This document shows positions 51,367 to 59,698 of a stretch of 64,000 nucleotides of DNA, one piece after another. The translations under genes were made by a program, and so were the position numbers. The stretch is from Massilia pinisoli (GTDB lineage: Bacteria > Pseudomonadota > Gammaproteobacteria > Burkholderiales > Burkholderiaceae_D), in NCBI RefSeq assembly GCF_024753285.1, contig NZ_JANUGW010000022.1, positions 52,851 through 116,850 of the forward strand, read 5' to 3'. The notes beneath the pieces were generated by a model. That model was given only the letters and a program-made list of their open reading frames with translations. It did no database searches and had not been told where the DNA came from. Every line of letters begins with the position of its first letter. Positions within the stretch are counted from its first letter, which is position 1.

Positions 51367-51744
51367 TCAGCGGCGCTGCGGGTACAGGTCCATGCCCGCT
51401 TCGTTGATCTGGCGGCGCAGGTCGCGCCGCTCGTCCGGCGTCATGCGACCACTGCTGCGGCGCGCATCGTGCTGCGGCTCGCGCTGTTCCCGCGGCGCGC
51501 GACGCTGTTCGAAGCGCGGTTCGTCGAACGGGCGCTGGTCGTCGCGCTGGTCGCGGTCCTGCGGCGGCAGGCGGAAGCGGGAGGATTGCTGCATGCCCTG
51601 GTCGTCGCGGCGGTCGCCGTGCTGCTGGGCCCATGCACTGCCAGCCCCCAATGCCAGGGCGCACGCCAGCGCGGCGAGACGCACGCCGCGGGCCAGCCGG
51701 CCTGCTTTCGTCTCTGCGTGGTGGTGGGTGAACGCGCTGTTCAT
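51367..51744 (-). CDS. Small exported Arg/Gln/Asp-rich protein, unknown function
   Basis: A 125-aa protein with a signal peptide (LARGVRLAALACALALGAGSAWAQ, cleavage near residue 40) and a low-complexity charged mature part (QRRDD, DQRPFDEPRFEQRR). A conserved-looking C-terminal motif, MTPDERRDLRRQINEAGMDLYP, resembles that of small proteins encoded next to two-component systems in this family of bacteria. The divergent OmpR-type regulator gene starts about 200 bp away. Function unknown. Confidence 0.75.
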   Translation of the reverse strand: MNSAFTHHHAETKAGRLARGVRLAALACALALGAGSAWAQQHGDRRDDQGMQQSSRFRLPPQDRDQRDDQRPFDEPRFEQRRAPREQREPQHDARRSSGRMTPDERRDLRRQINEAGMDLYPQRR

Positions 51745-51876
51745 GGTGGTGTTCCTCTTCCGCGATGCTCTGTTAGGAGATAAGCTGTACTCTCATACTG
51801 CGATCCGATGAGGCCAGTGTATGAGGATTCCGCTCCAGGCATAAGGCGAATTGGGTAAAGTTTGTAACACAATGTA

Positions 51877-51910
51877 ATGGCTCAGCGATACCCTCTTGGC
51901 GTCGAGCCAT
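51877..51910. promoter_or_regulatory. Inverted repeat upstream of the OmpR-type regulator
   Basis: ATGGCTC (51877-51883) and GAGCCAT (51904-51910) are perfect 7-bp arms 20 bp apart, 41 bp before the regulator ATG. It could be an operator or a 5'-leader hairpin. The rest of the 206-bp gap shows no gene. Confidence 0.35.
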
Positions 51911-51950
51911 AAGACGTTACCATAGCGACATTAATCTGACAAATTACAGA

Positions 51951-52718
51951 ATGATGAATGCAACGAACTCGAACGCGGGCACGGCCGGCGCAAACGGCGG
52001 CCATTCGGCCCGAATCATGGTCGTCGACGACGACGTGCGCCTGCGCGACCTGCTGCGCCGCTACCTGACCGAACAGGGCTTTCAGGTCGTGACGGCGGAA
52101 AGCGCGCCGGCGATGAACAAGCTGTGGCTGCGCGAGCGCTACGACCTGCTCGTGCTGGACCTGATGCTGCCCGGCGAGGACGGCCTGTCGATCTGCCGCC
52201 GCCTGCGCGGTGCCGGCGACCAGACGCCGATCATCATGCTGACGGCAAAAGGCGAGGACGTCGACCGCATCGTCGGCCTGGAAATGGGCGCGGACGACTA
52301 TCTGCCGAAGCCCTTCAACCCACGCGAGCTGGTGGCGCGCATCAACGCGGTCCTGCGCCGCAAGGGCCCGGACGAGATCCCCGGCGCACCGAGCGAGACG
52401 CCGCAGACGTTCGAGTTCGGCGACTTCGTGCTCGACCTCGGCACGCGCACGCTGAAGAAGAACGGCGAAACCGTGCCTTTGACGACGGGCGAATTCTCCG
52501 TGCTGAAGGTCTTCGCCCGCCACGCGCGCCAGCCGCTGTCGCGCGAGAAGCTGATGGAACTGGCGCGCGGCCGCGAATACGAAGTGTTCGACCGCTCGCT
52601 GGACGTGCAGATCTCGCGCCTGCGCAAGCTGATCGAGCCCGATCCATCGAGCCCGCTGTACATCCAGACCGTATGGGGCCTGGGCTACGTGTTCATCCCT
52701 GAAGGCCAGCCGCGCTAG
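51951..52718 (+). CDS. ompR: OmpR-family response regulator
   Basis: A 255-aa regulator. Receiver domain about 20-135 with phospho-acceptor Asp70 (DLLVLDLMLPGEDG) and Lys120 (YLPKPF); OmpR/PhoB winged-helix domain about 155-250 (GETVPLTTGEFSVLKVFARHARQPLSREKLMELARGREYEVFDRSLDVQISRLRKLIE). This matches OmpR itself in domain spacing and DNA-binding motif. The kinase gene starts at its stop or 30 bp later, so the two form a two-component operon. Confidence 0.92.
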   Translation: MMNATNSNAGTAGANGGHSARIMVVDDDVRLRDLLRRYLTEQGFQVVTAESAPAMNKLWLRERYDLLVLDLMLPGEDGLSICRRLRGAGDQTPIIMLTAKGEDVDRIVGLEMGADDYLPKPFNPRELVARINAVLRRKGPDEIPGAPSETPQTFEFGDFVLDLGTRTLKKNGETVPLTTGEFSVLKVFARHARQPLSREKLMELARGREYEVFDRSLDVQISRLRKLIEPDPSSPLYIQTVWGLGYVFIPEGQPR

Positions 52719-52747
52719 TGTTCGCATCAACCCCGAAGGAACAGCCC

Positions 52748-54094
52748 GTGCCGCGCCTGATCGGCAGGATGAAAAGCGGCCTGTTCTGGCGCACCTTCTT
52801 CCTGCTGTCCATGCTCACGGGGCTGTCGATGGCCTCGTGGATCGGCATGCTCAACGTGTTCCAGCGCGGACCGCAGGTGGAGCAGACGGCCGAGCTGCTC
52901 GTCTCCGTCGTCACCATCACGAAGGCCGCGCTGACGCACTCCGCGCCCGACCTGCGGCGCGAGCTGCTGTTCGAACTCGTGTCGAACGAAGGCATCCGCA
53001 TCTACGACGTGAAGCCGACCGACAGCGTCGAACCGCCGCCGCCGAATTCGCTCATGCCAGAGGTGGCCGCGATCGTGCGCGACAAGCTGGGGCCGGACAC
53101 GCGCTTCTCGCGCATGGTCAACGACATTCCCGGCTTCTGGGTCAGCTTCGACATCGACGGCGACAAGTACTGGCTCATGCTGGAGCGCGACAAGCTCCCG
53201 GGCCTCACGCGCGTGCAATGGCTCGGCTGGGCCACCGTCGTCGGCGTGCTGTCGCTGCTGGGCGCCGCGCTGATCTCGAGCCTCGTGAACCTGCCGCTCG
53301 CGCGCCTGACCGCGGCCGCGCGCGCGATCGCGCAGGGCAAGCGCCCCGCCCCGCTGCCGGAAAAAGGACCGCAGGAGATCACCGAGGCGAACCGCAGCTT
53401 CAACCAGATGGTCGACGACCTGCAGCAGCTCGAGAAGGACCGTGCGATCATCCTGGCCGGCATCTCGCACGACCTGCGCACGCCGCTCGCGCGCATGCAA
53501 CTGGAAGTGGAAATGGCGCCGCTGTCGGACGAGGCCCGCACCGGCATGCAATCGGACATCGCCCAGATGGACGCCATCATCGGCCAGTTCCTCGACTTCG
53601 CGCGCCCCACGGAAAGCGCGACGTTCGTGGCCGTCAACCTGTCGGAGTTGCTGGAAGACTGCGCGCACGCGGCGGGCCGCATCGCCGACGTGCGCACGAC
53701 GACGGACGTCGAGCCGGACGTCCACGTGATGGGCAACGCGACGGACCTGCGCCGCGTGATCAACAACGTCATCGAGAACGCGCGCCGCTACGGCAAGACG
53801 CCGGGCGCGGATGTGACGGAAATCGACATCGCCCTGCACGTGAAAATGACGGGCCACGGCCGCCGCGCCGTCGTCGAGATCAACGACCACGGCACGGGCG
53901 TGCCGGACGACCAGATCGAGCAATTGCTGCGCCCGTTCACCCGCCTGGACAGCGCCCGCGGCCAGGCCAACGGCGCGGGCCTGGGCCTGGCGATCGTCGA
54001 GCGCGTCATTACGCGCCACAATGCCGAGCTCACGGTACGCAACCGCGACGGCGGCGGCCTCGTGCTGCAGTTCGCGCTACCGCTCGCCACCTGA
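52748..54094 (+). CDS. envZ: EnvZ-type sensor histidine kinase
   Basis: A 448-aa inner-membrane kinase. TM1 (FWRTFFLLSMLTGLSMASWIG), periplasmic loop of about 120 residues, TM2 (WATVVGVLSLLGAALISSLV), HAMP (PLARLTAAARAIAQG), HisKA with the phospho-accepting His in AGISHDLRTPLARMQLE, then N box NNVIENARRYG, G1 DHGTGVPD and G2 GAGLGLAIV. GTG 52748 has AAGGA at 52736-52740; GTG 52718, overlapping the ompR stop, is the alternative and adds ten residues. Partner of the OmpR-type regulator. Confidence 0.92.
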   Translation: MPRLIGRMKSGLFWRTFFLLSMLTGLSMASWIGMLNVFQRGPQVEQTAELLVSVVTITKAALTHSAPDLRRELLFELVSNEGIRIYDVKPTDSVEPPPPNSLMPEVAAIVRDKLGPDTRFSRMVNDIPGFWVSFDIDGDKYWLMLERDKLPGLTRVQWLGWATVVGVLSLLGAALISSLVNLPLARLTAAARAIAQGKRPAPLPEKGPQEITEANRSFNQMVDDLQQLEKDRAIILAGISHDLRTPLARMQLEVEMAPLSDEARTGMQSDIAQMDAIIGQFLDFARPTESATFVAVNLSELLEDCAHAAGRIADVRTTTDVEPDVHVMGNATDLRRVINNVIENARRYGKTPGADVTEIDIALHVKMTGHGRRAVVEINDHGTGVPDDQIEQLLRPFTRLDSARGQANGAGLGLAIVERVITRHNAELTVRNRDGGGLVLQFALPLAT

Positions 54095-54200
54095 TCTTAC
54101 TTCCCGGCACCTCGACTTGCACGGTTATGCGCGCCGCCGCACGGTCCGGCCCGCAACGCGGCAGTACAGTCGGCGTACAACCACTTTCGAGGAGGCCAAG

Positions 54201-54560
54201 ATGAAAAAACTGTTGATTGCCGCACTGATCGCCGGCTCGTTCGGCGGCGTCGCGCTGCCCGCGAGCGCCGACATCGTCATCCGCACCGCACCGCCGCCGC
54301 CGCGCGAGGAAGCGGTACCTGCGCCGCGTCATGGTTACGTCTGGGCACCGGGTCACTGGGAATGGCGCCACCGCCACCACGTCTGGGTTCCCGGCAAATG
54401 GCTGCGCGAGCGCCGCGGCTATGTCTACCATGTGCCGACGTGGACTGAACGCGACGGCCACTGGGTGATGGAGCGCGGCGGCTGGCGTCGCGGCGACCGC
54501 GACGGCGACGGCATCCCGAACCGCGAGGATGCGCACCCGAACAATCCGAACCGCGGCTGA
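54201..54560 (+). CDS. YXWGXW-repeat exported protein
   Basis: A 119-aa protein with a signal peptide (MKKLLIAALIAGSFGGVALPASA) and two to three aromatic repeats, YVWAPGHWEW and HVWVPGKWL, of the YXWGXW/BcpO type. A C-terminal DRDGDGIPNREDAHPNNPN segment resembles a thrombospondin-3 calcium-binding repeat. GAGGAGG precedes ATG 54201. The family is periplasmic or envelope-associated with unknown role; it lies 106 bp after the sensor kinase gene. Confidence 0.85.
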   Translation: MKKLLIAALIAGSFGGVALPASADIVIRTAPPPPREEAVPAPRHGYVWAPGHWEWRHRHHVWVPGKWLRERRGYVYHVPTWTERDGHWVMERGGWRRGDRDGDGIPNREDAHPNNPNRG

Positions 54561-54599
54561 GCGGACGAGCCCAGGTCACGCTGACCGGGTCCACGACGG

Positions 54600-54629
54600 G
54601 GGCGGTGTCCGCGAGGATGCCGCCCTTTT
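54600..54629 (+). terminator. Rho-independent terminator after the YXWGXW gene
   Basis: GGGCGG (54600-54605) and CCGCCC (54620-54625) form the stem, followed by TTTTC. It lies 40 bp after the stop codon. Confidence 0.6.
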
Positions 54630-54647
54630 CACGTCCACATAAAAGAA

Positions 54648-54676
54648 ACCGCCCGCGCATCGCTGCGCCGGGCGGT
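54648..54676 (-). terminator. Second hairpin, T-tract on the minus strand
   Basis: ACCGCCCG (54648-54655) and CGGGCGGT (54669-54676) form a perfect 8-bp stem. Read on the minus strand it is followed by TTTCTTTT, as in an intrinsic terminator. No minus-strand gene directly feeds it, so it may block antisense transcription into the YXWGXW/two-component operon, or act as a leader structure for the downstream AraC gene. The rest of the gap to 54869 holds no gene. Confidence 0.45.
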
Positions 54677-54869
54677 AAATCCAAGTTTGCACTTGGAGGA
54701 GACAGAGGAGACCGGCGGAAGAGCGCCGGAGCGCCGGACCGCCGTAACAGGATGGCAAATTGGGACGATGGCCTGGCCTGCAAGGGGCAGCGGCCTTTAT
54801 TTTTTCTCGTCGACGTGTAGGCTTGGTCGGACAATCAGCACCGACCCATCGATGCTAGACTCGCGGGTT

Positions 54870-55628
54870 ATGGAAACTTCCCTGCACGTGCGCAGCTACG
54901 GCGCCGACACCGGTTCCGACCGCCACGCCTACGCCCAGCTCGTGCTGCCTCTCGGCGGCGCCGTGCTGCTCGACGTCGAAGGCCGGCAGGACCGCCTCGA
55001 CCCGCTGCGCGGCGCCTGCGTCGCGCCGGGCGCCTGGCACGCGCAGTGCGCACACGGCCCGAACGAATCGCTGATTCTCGACATCGACGCGGCCGCCCTG
55101 TCCCACCCGGCCTGGGACCGCCTGCTGGAACGCCCGTTCATGACGCTGGGCCCCGGGGCGCGCAAGCTCGTCGAATTCATGGGCGTGATGCGTGCGCAGG
55201 CCGCGCCACGGCCCGCGCTGCTGCAGGGCTGGGTGCCGCTGCTGCTCGACACGCTCGCGCTGGACGCGCCCCGCCCCGCCTCGCGGCTCGCTGCCCTGCT
55301 GGCCCGCGTCGAGGCGGAGCCCGGCCTCGCATGGACGACGGACGCGATGGCCAGGAGCGCCGGCCTCTCCGTCAGCCGGCTGCACGCGCTGTTCCGCGCG
55401 GAGCTCGACACGAGCCCGCACGCATGGCTGCGCGACGTGCGCCTCGCGCGCGCCCGCGCGTGGCTGGCCGACACGTCACGGCCCATCGCGGAGATCGCGC
55501 TGGCGGCCGGATTTTCCGACCAGACCGCGCTGACGCGGGCATTGCGCGACGCGACGGGGATGACGCCGGGGGTGTACCGCCGCGCGAACGCCGTCGGGAT
55601 GTGTCCGGGCGATGCGTCCGATCGTTAA
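54870..55628 (+). CDS. AraC-family transcriptional regulator
   Basis: A 252-aa regulator. The N-terminal cupin-like sensing domain (AYAQLVLPLGGAVLLDVEGRQDRLDPLRGACVAPGAWHAQ) is followed by an AraC HTH (MARSAGLSVSRLHALFRAELDTSPHAWLRDVRLARARAWL, PIAEIALAAGFSDQTALTRALRDATGMTPGVYR). ATG 54870 is the natural start (METSLHVRSYG). The convergent small membrane gene overlaps its stop. The closest likely target is the DMT transporter at 56150, but this is only positional. Confidence 0.9.
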   Translation: METSLHVRSYGADTGSDRHAYAQLVLPLGGAVLLDVEGRQDRLDPLRGACVAPGAWHAQCAHGPNESLILDIDAAALSHPAWDRLLERPFMTLGPGARKLVEFMGVMRAQAAPRPALLQGWVPLLLDTLALDAPRPASRLAALLARVEAEPGLAWTTDAMARSAGLSVSRLHALFRAELDTSPHAWLRDVRLARARAWLADTSRPIAEIALAAGFSDQTALTRALRDATGMTPGVYRRANAVGMCPGDASDR

Positions 55629-55942
55629 TCGTCTTCGCGCAGCCAGGACGATTTTTTTGCGTCGACCGTCATGGTCTCCTGCGGCGCCTCGTACGTCGTT
55701 GGCGCGAACGCCCGATCGACCTCTGGCGGCGCTGCCGGCACACGCGATTTACCGGCCACGTACGACGCCGCACCGGCCGTGCAGCGGTAGACGAGCGCGC
55801 ACGCCGCCACGACGATCGCACTGACCGTGATCGCCAGCCCGTCGGGCCGCCCCGCGATCACGAGGATGCAGGCGACGACGATGACGTCCAGGCACACGAG
55901 GTAATCGAATGGTGGTTTGGGCTCGGCTTTTTTGACTGACAT
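55625..55942 (-). CDS. Small two-helix membrane protein, unknown function
   Basis: A 105-aa protein starting MSVKKAEPKPPFDYLV, with two hydrophobic segments (LVCLDVIVVACILVIAG and LAITVSAIVVAACALVY) and a polar C-terminal tail. No known family. Stop codon overlaps that of the AraC gene by convergent arrangement (3-bp overlap). Confidence 0.7.
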   Translation of the reverse strand: MSVKKAEPKPPFDYLVCLDVIVVACILVIAGRPDGLAITVSAIVVAACALVYRCTAGAASYVAGKSRVPAAPPEVDRAFAPTTYEAPQETMTVDAKKSSWLREDD

Positions 55943-56149
55943 GATCGTTCTGGGATGCTGTGCGCGCGGTATGCGCCGCACGATGGCGCCGATGCGCGAT
56001 GCATAATCTTAACATTTCCGTGAGGAAATTACCTAGACCAATTTGACAACAACGGTGAGCGAGACCGGGTCAAGAATCCAGCAGCCCATGCCAAGACGAG
56101 CCGCCCCGCCGCGCGGACAATGGCGGCTTTCCGCATTGGAGCACCACCC

Positions 56150-57139
56150 GTGAGCACCCACAACACCTTCCTAGGCGTCGCGGCCGGCATCGTCGCCGGC
56201 GCGTTCTGGGGCCTCGTCTTCCTGGCGCCGAAGCTGGCTGCCAATTTCCCGCCGCTGCAATTGGCGGCCGGGCGCTACCTCGCATATGGCCTCGTCGCCG
56301 CCGTGCTCGTGGCGCCGTCCTGGCGCCGGTTGCAGGGCGCGCTGGGCTGGACCGAGTGGCGCGCCCTCGCCTGGCTCAGCTTCATCGGCAATATCCTCTA
56401 TTACATTCTGCTGGCGCAGGCCGTGCAGACGGGCGGCGTCGCGATGACGGCCTTCGTGATCGGCCTGCTGCCGCTTGCCGTCACCCTCGTCGGCAGCCGC
56501 GCGCAGCACGCGCCGTCGCTGCGCGCACTGCTGCCGTCGCTGGCCTGCAGCGCAGCCGGGCTCGTCTGCATCAGCTGGCAGACGCTGGCGTCGTCCGGTT
56601 GGGGCTCGCTGACGGGCTTGCTCTGCGCGGGCGGCGCCCTCGTCTCGTGGACGACCTATGCCGTCAGCAACAGCCGCTGGCTGGACCGGCTCGCGCACGT
56701 GTCGGCGCAGGACTGGAGCCTGCTGACGGGCGTCGTCACGGGGATTGAAGCGATCGTGCTGGCCGTGCCCGCGTTTTACGGCGACACGCTCGTCCATGCG
56801 GGCGGCGACTGGCTGCGCTTCGCCGGCCTCGCGGGGGCGATGGCGCTGTTCTGTTCCGTGCTGGGCAATGGCTTGTGGAACATCGCGAGCCGCGCGCTGC
56901 CGCTTGCGCTGACGGGGCAGATGATCGTGTTCGAGACGATCTTCGCGTCGCTGTACGGCTACCTGTGGGAGGGTCGCTGGCCGACGCCGCTGGAGGGGCC
57001 CGCGCTCGCCCTGCTGATCGCCGGCGTTATCATGTGCGCGCGGGCGCATCGGGGGGAGGTGCGCCCGCGCGCAGGTTCGCGCAACCCACCGACGAGGAAA
57101 CGCAATGGCGAGAAAATTCTTGAAACACGGGCGCGCTGA
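56150..57139 (+). CDS. EamA-family DMT transporter
   Basis: About 329 aa with ten predicted helices in two EamA repeats (GIVAGAFWGLVFLAPKLAANFPPLQLAAGRYL; later SVLGNGLWNIASRALPLALTGQMIVFETIFASLYGYLWEGR). GTG 56150 with GGAG at 56138-56141 is taken as start; ATG 56120 in frame is possible. Likely metabolite export. A hydrophilic Arg-rich tail ends the protein, overlapping a possible small ORF. Confidence 0.88.
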   Translation: MSTHNTFLGVAAGIVAGAFWGLVFLAPKLAANFPPLQLAAGRYLAYGLVAAVLVAPSWRRLQGALGWTEWRALAWLSFIGNILYYILLAQAVQTGGVAMTAFVIGLLPLAVTLVGSRAQHAPSLRALLPSLACSAAGLVCISWQTLASSGWGSLTGLLCAGGALVSWTTYAVSNSRWLDRLAHVSAQDWSLLTGVVTGIEAIVLAVPAFYGDTLVHAGGDWLRFAGLAGAMALFCSVLGNGLWNIASRALPLALTGQMIVFETIFASLYGYLWEGRWPTPLEGPALALLIAGVIMCARAHRGEVRPRAGSRNPPTRKRNGEKILETRAR

Positions 57140-57197
57140 AGCGATCACTGCTGCGGTTGAGGTGACGTTACGAGTATCAAGCACTGGACGACAATAG
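57105..57197 (+). CDS. Possible 30-aa small protein
   Basis: ATG 57105 is preceded by GACGAGGAAA with good spacing and opens a basic 30-codon frame (MARKFLKHGRAEAIT...) ending at TAG 57195-57197. It overlaps the 3' end of the DMT transporter gene in another frame. The ribosome site is the main support. No family recognised; it may be a relic of an acquired gene at the edge of the AT-richer stretch. Confidence 0.35.
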   Translation: MARKFLKHGRAEAITAAVEVTLRVSSTGRQ

Positions 57198-57220
57198 CCG
57201 CGCGTGGATTAAGCGGAGCT

Positions 57221-57466
57221 CTACTTGGCGACCAAAGATTCCTTGTATTTCCGATACTCTCTCCCGACCTGGGAGGCGATGACGATCGCGCCAACAAGAA
57301 AGAAAATCCACTTCAGTTGGGCGGGGACCGCAGTCGGCGACATTCTGTCGAACAGCGTGAAGGCAGCGAAGCACGCAGACGAAAAGGCATCGATCCATCT
57401 TCGTTTCAGAAGGCACAAGAGCGTCGCGAGTATCCAGCAGACAATAGGCCAATCGTTCCAGTGCAT
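57221..57466 (-). CDS. Small membrane protein, unknown function
   Basis: An 81-aa protein that is mostly hydrophobic (WPIVCWILATLLCLL, then AFSSACFAAFTLFD, then WIFFLVGAIVIASQV) with a charged C-terminus (YRKYKESLVAK). GGAGA precedes ATG 57466. Base composition is lower in GC than the flanking core genes. No family recognised. The 227-bp gap to the next gene holds no supported feature. Confidence 0.65.
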   Translation of the reverse strand: MHWNDWPIVCWILATLLCLLKRRWIDAFSSACFAAFTLFDRMSPTAVPAQLKWIFFLVGAIVIASQVGREYRKYKESLVAK

Positions 57467-57693
57467 GTGTTCTCCAACTCAGGTATTAGCGAATGAGTGC
57501 ATTAGGAATAATGCTCCCACGCCTGACATCATAACGATCGGACCAGGTCGAAAATACGCGGATTGTCACCGCCGATATGACTGTCATCCTGCGGCGAAGA
57601 TGACCAATCGTGATCGTCCGTGAGTTTTCCCCATTTGCAACCTGTTATGCTGGTCAACGAGCCTTATGGCGCTCTAAAGCGGCGAGATTATCT

Positions 57694-58530
57694 ATGCAGA
57701 ATATTCGAACAAAGCAAATGAAGCGTATTGTCGCTGGCTTGGTGATCTTATTCGCGGCCACAGCATGGGCAGGCGAACCGCAAGCGCCGACGGGTAATGC
57801 GGCGGTGCCAGCTGGTGAATTGTTGACCGTGCCGACCCGTGATGGGGTCACCGAAAGTCTCTACGTTCAAGCGCCGGGCGCGACGCCGCCATGGGTCATC
57901 GTTCTATTCGCCGGTGATGACGGCGCCTTGCATCTGAAAGCCGACGGGCCGACCACCCTTGGCGGGAATTTCCTGATCAGAACCGCTTCATATTGGGTCC
58001 AGCAGGGTAACGCCGCCGTGATGATCGACACGCCTTCCGATTACGCGAACGGCATCGAGGACAGATTTCGTCATACCAAGGATTCGCTGCGCGACGTTGA
58101 AGCAGCGGTCGAGGCGCTTCGGAAGCGCTTCCCTTCGTCAAGAATCGCGCTGGTCGGGACCAGCCGTGGAACGAGTTCCGTTGGAAACGTGCTTGAACGC
58201 AATCCGGGTCTTGCGGACGCATTTGTGCTGACATCGCCTGTGTCGATTGCCCGCAAGGACCGAGCGGGTGTCTCCGGCCTGACGGCAGATGGAACGAAGC
58301 TTCGCGTACTTGTTTTATCAAACCGCAATGACGCTTGCCCGGCAGCCATGTTCTACGGTGCGAAGCAGTTGGCCGACAAAAATCGTTTCAATTTCATCGC
58401 CGTCGAATCGACCGACGGCGGCGGTGACAGGCAGGCCGAATGCAGCGGGCACTCACCACACGGCTTTCTTGGAATCGAAGACAAAGTGCTTGGAGAAATC
58501 AATCAATGGCTAGCAGGCTTGCCGCACTGA
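57694..58530 (+). CDS. Exported alpha/beta hydrolase-like protein
   Basis: About 278 aa with a signal peptide (MKRIVAGLVILFAATAWAGE; ATG 57718 is the alternative start). Core signatures: VIVLFAGDDGALHL, nucleophile elbow GTSRGTSSVG, and a His in GHSPHGFLGIED. RVLVLSNRNDACPAAMF suits the acid strand. Probably a periplasmic serine hydrolase; the substrate is unknown. Followed 1 bp later by a small exported protein gene. Confidence 0.8.
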   Translation: MQNIRTKQMKRIVAGLVILFAATAWAGEPQAPTGNAAVPAGELLTVPTRDGVTESLYVQAPGATPPWVIVLFAGDDGALHLKADGPTTLGGNFLIRTASYWVQQGNAAVMIDTPSDYANGIEDRFRHTKDSLRDVEAAVEALRKRFPSSRIALVGTSRGTSSVGNVLERNPGLADAFVLTSPVSIARKDRAGVSGLTADGTKLRVLVLSNRNDACPAAMFYGAKQLADKNRFNFIAVESTDGGGDRQAECSGHSPHGFLGIEDKVLGEINQWLAGLPH

Positions 58531-58531
58531 C

Positions 58532-58933
58532 ATGCTGATCAACAGTTCCACCGTTAAGCGGTCCGTTCTAAGCGTGCTCCTGCTCACTGTTGCTATCGGC
58601 AGTCAGGCTGAGCTTCCGCGCGTCGCCCCACCTTCTGTTGAGCAGACTCAACTAGCACTCAAAACCTTTCGTGAATGCGTTAAAGGCAAGCAGCCGCTTG
58701 TTATTTCGGCTGAACATAAAATTTGCGGAGTCACGGCAGAAAATAGAACCGAGTTGCTCGACTACCTAGCCTGTCTTTCCCGTCGCAATTTCGTTTATAG
58801 CAATGTGCTTGAAAGTTATCCTCTCGGTGGTAGGTTCGCTTACCGATGCGCCGACCAAGTAACTGTGGTGGTGAAGATCCAGTCTGAGGGGCAACAGTAC
58901 TCAGTCACGGCCATTGGTTACTTAGTCGCCTGA
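58532..58933 (+). CDS. Small exported protein, unknown function
   Basis: A 133-aa protein with a signal peptide (RSVLSVLLLTVAIGSQAE) and four cysteines in the mature part (FRECVKG, KICGV, ACLSRR, YRCADQ), probably disulphide-bonded in the periplasm. It begins directly after the hydrolase stop and is likely co-transcribed. No family recognised. Confidence 0.7.
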   Translation: MLINSSTVKRSVLSVLLLTVAIGSQAELPRVAPPSVEQTQLALKTFRECVKGKQPLVISAEHKICGVTAENRTELLDYLACLSRRNFVYSNVLESYPLGGRFAYRCADQVTVVVKIQSEGQQYSVTAIGYLVA

Positions 58934-59026
58934 GCATCTTTTGCATGCCGTGTCCTCTTTGAAATCGGCCGCCAGCAAACCTCCGGTTGTCCAGATCGGA
59001 TGACCGTGTCATTGGAATGAATTACG

Positions 59027-59434
59027 ATGGAAGAACCGACCTTATCGGCGCTTAAAGCGGAATTTCGCTCATTGGTTGCACACCTTGATGCAGAACCGTA
59101 CTACAAAGCGTTTCATACGACACCCCAGCACGATGGGGCGCCCCACGTTGAGATGAAATCCGGAAAGTTCGAGTACGTGGTCACAGAGCGAGGTTCAGAA
59201 ATCGAAAGGATATCTGGTCTCGGTAGAGATCAAGTCCTGTATCTGCTCCTTAAAGGCGTCACCTTCTCCATAGCTACATCATACGAGCTGCGCAATCGGA
59301 GATCGACTGGTGACGGACGGGCTGTCTGGTTCCCTTACCAAGAGAATTTGATGGCATCGCTGAGGCCAGCGTGGGGACTTAGATTAAAAGCTGAGCACGA
59401 GCATATTCTACGAACGTTCCCACTTAACGAATGA
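59027..59434 (+). CDS. Imm63-type immunity protein
   Basis: A 135-aa cytosolic protein. LSALKAEFRSLVAHLDAE, HVEMKSGKFEYVVTERGSE, QVLYLLLKGVTFSIATSYELRNR and RLKAEHEHILRTFPLN match the Imm63 family of polymorphic-toxin immunity proteins as I know it. No toxin gene is adjacent, so it looks like an orphan immunity gene. The gene is AT-richer than core genes. The family call is from motif memory, not a search. Confidence 0.7.
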   Translation: MEEPTLSALKAEFRSLVAHLDAEPYYKAFHTTPQHDGAPHVEMKSGKFEYVVTERGSEIERISGLGRDQVLYLLLKGVTFSIATSYELRNRRSTGDGRAVWFPYQENLMASLRPAWGLRLKAEHEHILRTFPLNE

Positions 59435-59698
59435 TAAGGCCATCCGGTCAGACAACAAGTTACACCAGCTGTCGTGGCTTTGGTGAGCGTCTAAAGGATT
59501 CCCCGGCTCGACAATGCGCCCCAGACATTTCCTGGGCGCCGGCATTTGTGATCCGCGCAGGAGGCTGTAGCAAGAAGCGGACGGCAGGAACCGGGCGCGA
59601 CAGGCCAATAACAGACAGTCCGACACGCGCAAAGACGTCACCAACATATCAAACCTTTCGTTGGCTCACGTCGCGCGCCGCGCCGCCTCCGGTCCCGC

